DNA of 64,000 nt from contig NZ_JARUIU010000003.1 in NCBI RefSeq assembly GCF_029667115.1, forward strand, positions 62,001 to 126,000, in the 5' to 3' direction. Under the pieces are notes generated by a model. It was not told where the DNA came from, searched no databases, and saw nothing but the letters and a program-made list of their open reading frames with translations. This stretch comes from Jeotgalibacillus sp. ET6 (GTDB taxonomy: Bacteria > Bacillota > Bacilli > Bacillales > Jeotgalibacillaceae). Shown one piece after another: positions 59,165 to 64,000 of this stretch. Every line of letters starts with the position of its first letter. Within the stretch, counting starts at the first letter, position 1. A program made the translations under genes and the position numbers.

Positions 59165-61000
59165 TTCCAGTTGTTTTAATCCATTCTTTTTAATGATTAA
59201 ATCTGACAGTTGCAGCTGCTTTTCTGCTTCCTTTACCATCGCAGCACAGCGATCAGTTTCAACCTTTTGTTCAGTCTCAAGTGAATAGCAGGTGCCATTT
59301 CCACTTTCATTCCAAAGATTCGATTCATAGTAATAGCCGTCGTAAACAAATGACCCGTCCCTGAAGGCTGTAACTCCTTTTTCTTCAGATAGAAGAGACG
59401 TCCCCATCATGAAATCCGGCTGAATTCCGGCTAAAGAAAGAATGGTTGGGGCTACATCGATTTGTCCGCCGCTTTTCTCTACGATTCTTCCCTCTTCACT
59501 CGAAGCCGGCTTAATAAAGAGTGGCACCTTTCTTCCGAGCTCAAAATAATCAACAGCGGTTTCTGCGTTTTCATATTGCGCCATTTCTCTGTCCTCTTTA
59601 AACAATGCGCTGTCATGATCTCCGTATACGACAATCATTGAACGGTCCCATAACTCTTCTTCAATCAATTTTTCTTTCATTGCACCAAATGCACTGTCTA
59701 CGTAATGAACATTATGATAATAATTACGGAGAATTTCTTCGTCAAATAAACCGAAATCGAGCGTCTTCATATCATCAGGGAATGAATAGGGCGTATGGCT
59801 CGTTAATGCCACCATAAAACTGTAGAATGGTTCTTCCATGCCGGACATTTTTTCAACACCTGTTAAAAAGAAGTCTTTATCATTCAGCGTAAGCCCAATC
59901 TCCCTTTCATCCGGAAAATCGTCAATACTGTAAAACTCATCAAATCCAAAATTCTCATACATTTGATCCCGGTTCCAAAAATTCGGTCTGAACGCGTGAA
60001 AAGCGGCAGTTTCATAGCCCTCATTACTCAGCTCTTCCGGTAATGAGCCAAAGGAATGGCCGGGATATCTTGTGTAAACTGATCCTGATTTTAAAGGATA
60101 AAAAGAGGTGTTGATAATGAATTCAGCATCTGACGTACGTCCTTCATGTGTTTGATGATAAAAGTTGGAAAAATAGATCGACTCATCTTTGAACTCGTTT
60201 AAATTTGGCGTGACCACTTGACCATCAATTTCCTGGCCAATGACGGAAGACTGAAAAGATTCCAGCTGAACGACAATGATATTCGGCAGTTCATCCACTT
60301 CTTCTGTCTTCTGTGCTTGCTGTTTTTCTTCTTGGAAAGAGAGGATTTCTTCTTTTTCTTCAGCAGAAAGCTCCGCATCCTCAAACCAGGCCTCATCCAT
60401 CTCATTCACAATGTCTACAGCATGATACCCGATCATGCCTGTCTGATAGTAGTTCTTTAAATTTGATATAGGATTTGGTTCAATAAGCTCTCCGTCCCTT
60501 GTAAGAAGCAGCGGTGTAAAAAACAACACAAGTCCTGCTGCTAGTGCGGCTAAAGGAGCTGTAATTCTGGACTTTCTGCTATAAGATGGAATTGTCTTTT
60601 TCCGATTAATGACCAGAAAAACGAGGATGATGAGTGCGTCCAGAAAAAACAGAAAATCGTACCATTGAATAATGTCCTGCATCCCTCCGCCCACTGCATC
60701 CATCTGCGGTAGCTGAATTACCAGCGACACGGATAACAGATCTGTGAAGTAACGGTAATACCAGCCGTTTGACACAATCAAAAAACTGATCAGCACACTG
60801 AAACCGACAAGCATCCATCTTCGTTTTTTTGGAGCAATGGATAAAATCCAAAAAGACAACAGAAAAGCACTGCCTAAACTGACAATTAGCATATAAAAAC
60901 TAAAATATGTAGTAGTTGCAAGGCTGAATAAGTATAATTTAAGTAGTAAAAAACCTACATAAAGAAAGTAATCTCCATACTTGCGGCCAAACTCTTTCAT
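59162..61000 (-). CDS. LTA synthase family sulfatase-fold protein
   Basis: The 612-residue polytopic protein has five N-terminal helices (about 12-170) and an extracellular sulfatase-type domain (about 235-560). Metal and catalytic motifs are QLESFQSSVIG (Glu near 247), EGRTSDAEF (catalytic Thr near 288), and VVYGDHDS; a WNRD segment (Trp/Arg/Asp) follows HAFRPNF. LtaS-type enzymes transfer glycerophosphate to build lipoteichoic acid outside the membrane. Between domains lies a Glu/Lys-rich stretch (about 205-230). It may be LtaS or a YfnI/YqgS/YvgJ paralogue. AGGGGGAT ribosome site. Confidence 0.88.
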   Translation of the reverse strand: MKEFGRKYGDYFLYVGFLLLKLYLFSLATTTYFSFYMLIVSLGSAFLLSFWILSIAPKKRRWMLVGFSVLISFLIVSNGWYYRYFTDLLSVSLVIQLPQMDAVGGGMQDIIQWYDFLFFLDALIILVFLVINRKKTIPSYSRKSRITAPLAALAAGLVLFFTPLLLTRDGELIEPNPISNLKNYYQTGMIGYHAVDIVNEMDEAWFEDAELSAEEKEEILSFQEEKQQAQKTEEVDELPNIIVVQLESFQSSVIGQEIDGQVVTPNLNEFKDESIYFSNFYHQTHEGRTSDAEFIINTSFYPLKSGSVYTRYPGHSFGSLPEELSNEGYETAAFHAFRPNFWNRDQMYENFGFDEFYSIDDFPDEREIGLTLNDKDFFLTGVEKMSGMEEPFYSFMVALTSHTPYSFPDDMKTLDFGLFDEEILRNYYHNVHYVDSAFGAMKEKLIEEELWDRSMIVVYGDHDSALFKEDREMAQYENAETAVDYFELGRKVPLFIKPASSEEGRIVEKSGGQIDVAPTILSLAGIQPDFMMGTSLLSEEKGVTAFRDGSFVYDGYYYESNLWNESGNGTCYSLETEQKVETDRCAAMVKEAEKQLQLSDLIIKKNGLKQLE

Positions 61001-61126
61001 CGAATCCCCCTATCTTCCTGCTCCTACTAATACCCTCCCACATTCATGAAAAAACTATGTGCGGCATATTCTCTTTTTTTAGAAACCTGGAAACTGAGGT
61101 TGGGGGACATTATGCTGTTAACATGT

Positions 61127-61272
61127 GGGCTGAGAAGAAGGCGGCATCTACAGCAGGGTATAGCGGCAGACTGGGACGTCATAGTGGAGGAGCCCGGGAA
61201 GGACTAAAGCGGAAATCCTCTCGCTGCAGAAAAGGGAAGGGGTAAAAACCTGAGACCACCTGGCCTCAGGCT
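61127..61272. repeat. Dispersed repeat, degenerate copy R10
   Basis: GAAGGCGGCATCTACAGCAGG.TAT..CGGCA..CTG.GAC aligns with the element block GGTGGCGACTCCTGCAGGATATGACGGCAAGCTGAGAC; further matches fade. It lies behind the MerR-type gene. Confidence 0.5.
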
Positions 61273-61276
61273 CTTT
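61244..61276 (-). terminator. Terminator of the MerR/TipAS gene
   Basis: On the minus strand CCTGAGGCC / GG..CTCAGG hairpin with a TTTTT run, 14 bp behind the stop. Confidence 0.75.
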
Positions 61277-61289
61277 AATGAACAGCTAT

Positions 61290-62054
61290 TTACACATCAT
61301 CCTTGCCTTTCTTTATTCTGCGGTCTGCGTACACAGCCATCGATTGACGCAGAAATTCAGAGAGGCCCTCGCCAAATTGGTCGATGTTTTTCGTGAATCT
61401 TTCATCGTTCATGTACATTTCACCAAGTCCTTTAAAGGCTTGAAGCGAATAATTCCCAACTTTGTTTAACCAAAGATACCATTGATGGATTAATTTCTGG
61501 GCTTCCTCTCCATCTGCTGCACCATGGCGGACTGAGGCGATTTGCCGGTAAAGCTCTTCCATTTCGTTTTGCATATTCTGTTGTTCTAATGCCGTGAGTT
61601 TATCTGTTTTTTCTTTCGCCTCATCAACCTTCTCGTCTCCCCAGCGTTCTCTTGCTTCCTTTTCATACGGATTGTGGCTGAAATCAAAGCCTTCAAACTT
61701 TTCCTTTTGACTCATCTTAATCTCTCCTTTCATATGAAGAATGGTTTTATCGATGGAAAAAAGCAGCTGATCAAGCCGTTTATGTTTTTCCAACAGGAGT
61801 TTTCTGTGCAGCTCCAATGCTTCCTGACGATTGTAATCAGGCTGGTTCATCATTTCTTTAATTTTCTTCAAAGGGAAATCCAGCTCACGAAAAAACAAGA
61901 TTTGCTGTAATGTTTCCAGATTTTCCTCAGAATACAGGCGATAACCGGTTTGACTTAGTTGATCTGGAATCAGAAGTCCTATTTCATCATAATGGTGCAG
62001 TGTGCGCACACTGATGCCAACCAGATCAGCTACTTCCTTTATTTTAAACGCCAT
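61290..62054 (-). CDS. MerR family regulator with TipAS ligand domain (Mta-like)
   Basis: The 254-residue activator has the MerR DNA-binding domain (1-70: FKIKEVADLVGISVRTLHHYDEIGLL), a coiled-coil dimer helix (about 75-110) and a TipAS-type ligand domain (about 120-245; YEKEARERWGDEKVDEAKEKT, VRHGAADGEEAQKLIHQWYLWL). Bacillus Mta of this type activates multidrug transporters and its own gene. A MerR-style promoter with a 19-bp spacer and dyad lies just upstream, so it surely regulates itself. GGGAGG ribosome site. Confidence 0.92.
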   Translation of the reverse strand: MAFKIKEVADLVGISVRTLHHYDEIGLLIPDQLSQTGYRLYSEENLETLQQILFFRELDFPLKKIKEMMNQPDYNRQEALELHRKLLLEKHKRLDQLLFSIDKTILHMKGEIKMSQKEKFEGFDFSHNPYEKEARERWGDEKVDEAKEKTDKLTALEQQNMQNEMEELYRQIASVRHGAADGEEAQKLIHQWYLWLNKVGNYSLQAFKGLGEMYMNDERFTKNIDQFGEGLSEFLRQSMAVYADRRIKKGKDDV

Positions 62055-62076
62055 TCAAAATCCTCCCTTCGATTTC

Positions 62077-62107
62077 ATGATAGAGTATCCCGTTACGTGA
62101 GAGTCAA
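62077..62107 (-). promoter_or_regulatory. MerR-type promoter with 19-bp spacer and operator dyad
   Basis: On the minus strand TTGACT (62107-62102) and TATCAT (62082-62077) are 19 bp apart, the over-long spacing typical of MerR-activated promoters. The spacer holds the dyad GAGTATCCCGT-T-ACGTGAGAGTC (62083-62105; 8 of 11 arm matches), on which a MerR dimer would untwist the DNA. Confidence 0.82.
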
Positions 62108-62139
62108 CTAAATAATTGAAATTTTTATGTTAAATTGAC

Positions 62140-62198
62140 TTTACATTTTGTTAACTCAACTATACAATAAAAGTATAAATGTTAAGTTTATTTAACAT
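62140..62198 (+). promoter_or_regulatory. Promoter and operator of the XRE gene
   Basis: TTTACA at 62140-62145 and TACAAT at 62163-62168 are 17 bp apart. Just downstream, ATGTTAA-GTTTAT-TTAACAT (62179-62198) is a perfect 7-bp inverted repeat over the expected transcript start, fit for autorepression by the XRE protein. Confidence 0.65.
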
Positions 62199-62212
62199 GA
62201 GGTGATAATAGT

Positions 62213-62428
62213 ATGCTGATAAAAAATCGGGTGAGGGAATTGCGTGCGATTCATAAACTGACACAGGAGGATCTTGCCGAAAAAGTGAATGTGACGCGGC
62301 AGACGATTGCTGCAATCGAGAAACAGGACTATATCCCTTCTCTGCTTCTTGGACTGAATATCTGCGAAGTATTTGAAGTGAAGATGGAAGAACTATTTTG
62401 GCTGGGAGGAGAAAATATTGAAAAATAA
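62213..62428 (+). CDS. XRE-family transcriptional regulator
   Basis: The 71-residue protein is a bare lambda-repressor-type helix-turn-helix: NRVREL.AIHKLTQEDLAEKVNVTRQTIAAIEKQDYIPSLLLGLNICEVF, the YozG/YgzD class that is often encoded next to a small membrane protein. GAGGTGATA ribosome site. It overlaps the following membrane gene by 11 bp, so translation is coupled. Confidence 0.9.
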   Translation: MLIKNRVRELRAIHKLTQEDLAEKVNVTRQTIAAIEKQDYIPSLLLGLNICEVFEVKMEELFWLGGENIEK

Positions 62429-62891
62429 TAGTACAGTAATGACCATAATTAACATATTGGCTATTTTATGTGTAGGCTGGCTGGCGACTGCATTTTATAA
62501 GGGCAATGAATCATTTGCAGATTTTATATGGAATCAAACAGAAGAGTTTTCAGTTGAGATTCCGCTTGTCCCCTTCATTGCGATCGGACTGCTCGGCGCT
62601 ATGTCCTATATTCTTATGAAAAAGCTTTCCAAACGAAAGAAAACATTTAAATCCTTCTTCCTGCCCCCGGAATTTTCTGAGCAGGATGAAAGAGAACGAG
62701 CCATTACAGCTAGGGCCTGCAGAAATTCATATATTTTCTTAACCTACTTTGTCCCATTGATCGTTCTGGTTTTAGCTTTTGAACCGGTTTATGAACGAAT
62801 CTTCCCTTCTCTCAGCATTTGGATTGTTCTCCTAATCCCGCTTGTACAGTATTTAAGCTATTATTTTACAATCCGCAGGCAGGAAAGCTGA
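62418..62891 (+). CDS. Small membrane protein coupled to the XRE regulator
   Basis: The 157-residue protein has four helices (about 7-25, 47-67, 100-118, 126-148) with a basic cytoplasmic loop (KKLSKRKKTFKSFF) and an EQDERERAITARACRNSY segment. The DERE motif recalls DUF2178/DUF3169-like membrane proteins seen beside such regulators. The TTG start at 62418 has GGAGGA 7 nt upstream inside the XRE gene. Function unknown; the pair may sense membrane state. Confidence 0.75.
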   Translation: MKNNSTVMTIINILAILCVGWLATAFYKGNESFADFIWNQTEEFSVEIPLVPFIAIGLLGAMSYILMKKLSKRKKTFKSFFLPPEFSEQDERERAITARACRNSYIFLTYFVPLIVLVLAFEPVYERIFPSLSIWIVLLIPLVQYLSYYFTIRRQES

Positions 62892-62963
62892 ATTTGTGAC
62901 ATTTACCTATACAATTGGATTATTTCCCGGAAAATAATCGAATGAAGTCGGTAGTGGTCTGAT

Positions 62964-63064
62964 CAGGTGAACTAGTGGAAGGTGGCGACCTCACGGAGAA
63001 AATGCCGTATGATAAAACACATTGAACCGGTCAAAGAGCTTGTGACACCTTGTCCCAAGCTCTT
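62964..63064. repeat. Dispersed repeat, degenerate copy R9, with terminator
   Basis: Retains AGGTGA, GGAAGGTGGCGAC, TTGAACCGGTC and the hairpin AAGAGCTTGTGACA / TGTCCCAAGCTCTT followed by a T-rich run. It lies between the convergent XRE-operon and ABC-2 genes and should end the former. Confidence 0.7.
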
Positions 63065-63082
63065 GTTTGTTTTTTTTATAAA

Positions 63083-63793
63083 TTATTTGTCCACCATTTT
63101 CTTTTGATACACTGCCACAACCAGGGCCGAGACCCCAATTGTCCAGGCGGTTATAATTAATAGTGCGGCCCAGCCATCCCCGAAGCCTGCCCCATTTTGA
63201 ACGGCGTATCCAAGATCTACGAGCTGTGAATTCGGCAGGTATTCTGCTACCTTTAAAATAGGATACTCGTCTGAAAGCTGCACGGCGAAAGAGCTGAATG
63301 AGAAAAATAACAGCACAGGCAGTATAGCAACAGATGCTTCCATAACGGACCGTGTAATTAGCCCGAGCAGAGTGCCGATCCCCAAATAGAAGAGAATGGA
63401 AACAAACAGTGCAGCCACAATCAGTAAAGCATTTTCAGGCTGATAGCCGATCAGAAAAGCTGAAAATATAAGAACAATAGCGGATATCAGGAAGCTTACG
63501 AGACTCTTTCCAATTAGGATTTCACCTGTGCCTGCGGGCGAAAGCATAAGTCCGCGAAGAGTGTTTTTCTCTTTTTCTTCTGCAATCAGTGCGGATTGCG
63601 TAAACGCTGCGATAACGGTCAGTGTCAGGTTGAAGACCATAAAGACCATATCAAGGCTCTGCACACCCATTCTCCCGTAAAACGCTGCCAGGAAAAGTGG
63701 GAGAAAAATCATAGATGAAACATACAAATTTTTCGTGAAATCCTTATAATCCTTTTGAAATATAGCCATTGTCCTTTTTATGGATTGATTCAT
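63083..63793 (-). CDS. ABC-2 type exporter permease
   Basis: The 236-residue protein has six helices and ABC-2 features: IFQKDYKDFTKNLYVSSMIFLPLFL at the start, AEEKEKNTLRGLMLSPAGTGEILIGKSLVSFL (the family motif) and ILPVLLFFSFSSFAVQ. It starts 4 bp inside the ATPase gene end (ATGA overlap). Together they form an exporter of unknown cargo, possibly a drug or peptide. Confidence 0.87.
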   Translation of the reverse strand: MNQSIKRTMAIFQKDYKDFTKNLYVSSMIFLPLFLAAFYGRMGVQSLDMVFMVFNLTLTVIAAFTQSALIAEEKEKNTLRGLMLSPAGTGEILIGKSLVSFLISAIVLIFSAFLIGYQPENALLIVAALFVSILFYLGIGTLLGLITRSVMEASVAILPVLLFFSFSSFAVQLSDEYPILKVAEYLPNSQLVDLGYAVQNGAGFGDGWAALLIITAWTIGVSALVVAVYQKKMVDK

Positions 63794-64000
63794 GAAAGCT
63801 TCCTCCCTGTCACTTCAATAAAAATATCACCCAGCGTTGGTTCATTTGATTGAATCCCAGCTACTTTATTCACATTCATATACTCGAATAATTGCTGAGC
63901 CCCTTTTGGACCTTTTTCAATCATCACTTCTGTTCCGTCTGTCAATTCAACCTTCAGCATGTCATTGCCAAATTTCTTTTTCAGCACTTTAGGCTCTTCA
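63790..64000 (-). CDS. ABC exporter ATP-binding protein, 3' part only
   Basis: The frame is open to the window edge (EEPKVLKKKFG...), so only the last 69 or so codons are seen. The segment LKVELTDGTEVMIEKGPKGAQQLFEYMN and EPTLGDIFIEVTGRKLS is the C-terminal tail of DrrA/CcmA-type ABC ATPases, where LGDIFIEVTG is typical. Catalytic motifs lie outside the window. Confidence 0.82.
   Translation of the reverse strand, partial: EEPKVLKKKFGNDMLKVELTDGTEVMIEKGPKGAQQLFEYMNVNKVAGIQSNEPTLGDIFIEVTGRKLS

Noticed and set aside
61057..61245. Plus-strand 62-codon frame (MCGIFSFF...)
   Set aside because: No ribosome site; it runs through a decayed dispersed repeat and has repeat-like composition.

Overview
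The window reads as chromosomal DNA of a spore-forming-type Bacillaceae bacterium (Firmicutes) of moderate GC. Supporting signs are strong AGGAGG-like ribosome sites with ATG/GTG/TTG starts, Bacillus-type families (DUF3243, DUF4385, YukD, YpzG-like, DUF1206, Csp3/YhjQ), a Bacillus-order type VII secretion operon, and sigma-A, sigma-D, Fur, CcpA and MerR style sites. The species cannot be named from the sequence. No rRNA, tRNA, transposase, prophage or CRISPR array was seen.

Layout. 1-1.5 kb: end of moaC and moeB (molybdenum cofactor). 1.6-15.6 kb: small accessory genes, namely four GNAT acetyltransferases, a PadR regulator with a chromate transporter, a phosphodiesterase, a 2-hydroxyacid dehydrogenase, an EamA exporter, a Gfo/Idh oxidoreductase, a VOC/VOC/MOSC/PPOX/GNAT minus-strand run, a copper-storage-type Cys-rich protein, and a hydrolase gene broken by one in-frame TAG. 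15.8-18.6 kb: an ATP-grasp gene translationally coupled to a chemoreceptor behind a probable sigma-D promoter. 19-23.5 kb: a formamidase-like gene and an MMPL exporter with its MarR repressor and two mapped operators. 24.8-27.8 kb: a two-gene signalling operon, a cNMP-type GAF/HD-GYP protein followed by a class III nucleotide cyclase. 28.6-31.3 kb: a sulfonate/nitrate-type ABC importer. 31.4-41.2 kb: a complete type VII secretion (Ess/Yuk) operon. 41.7-50.3 kb: Cu/Zn SOD-like lipoprotein, proline dehydrogenase, Fur-regulated siderophore uptake, ppiB, Nudix, DUF1648, S66 peptidase. 50.7-54.1 kb: secreted subtilisin followed by a tandem array of structured repeats, then glutamate dehydrogenase. 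54.4-64 kb: PAS histidine kinase, DUF2294 and DUF1206 genes, an LtaS-type enzyme, a MerR/TipAS regulator divergent from an XRE regulator plus membrane protein, and an ABC-2 exporter that runs off the end.

Two repeat systems stand out. A dispersed element of about 220 bp with terminal inverted repeats and a terminator-like hairpin occurs about ten times (intact, partial or degenerate), always at the 3' end of at least one gene. A separate array directly behind the subtilisin stop codon has four units of about 125 bp of two alternating types; matched changes in both arms of the predicted hairpins suggest conserved secondary structure. The strongest candidates for undescribed biology are this array, the cyclase plus GAF/HD-GYP operon, and the ATP-grasp/chemoreceptor operon.
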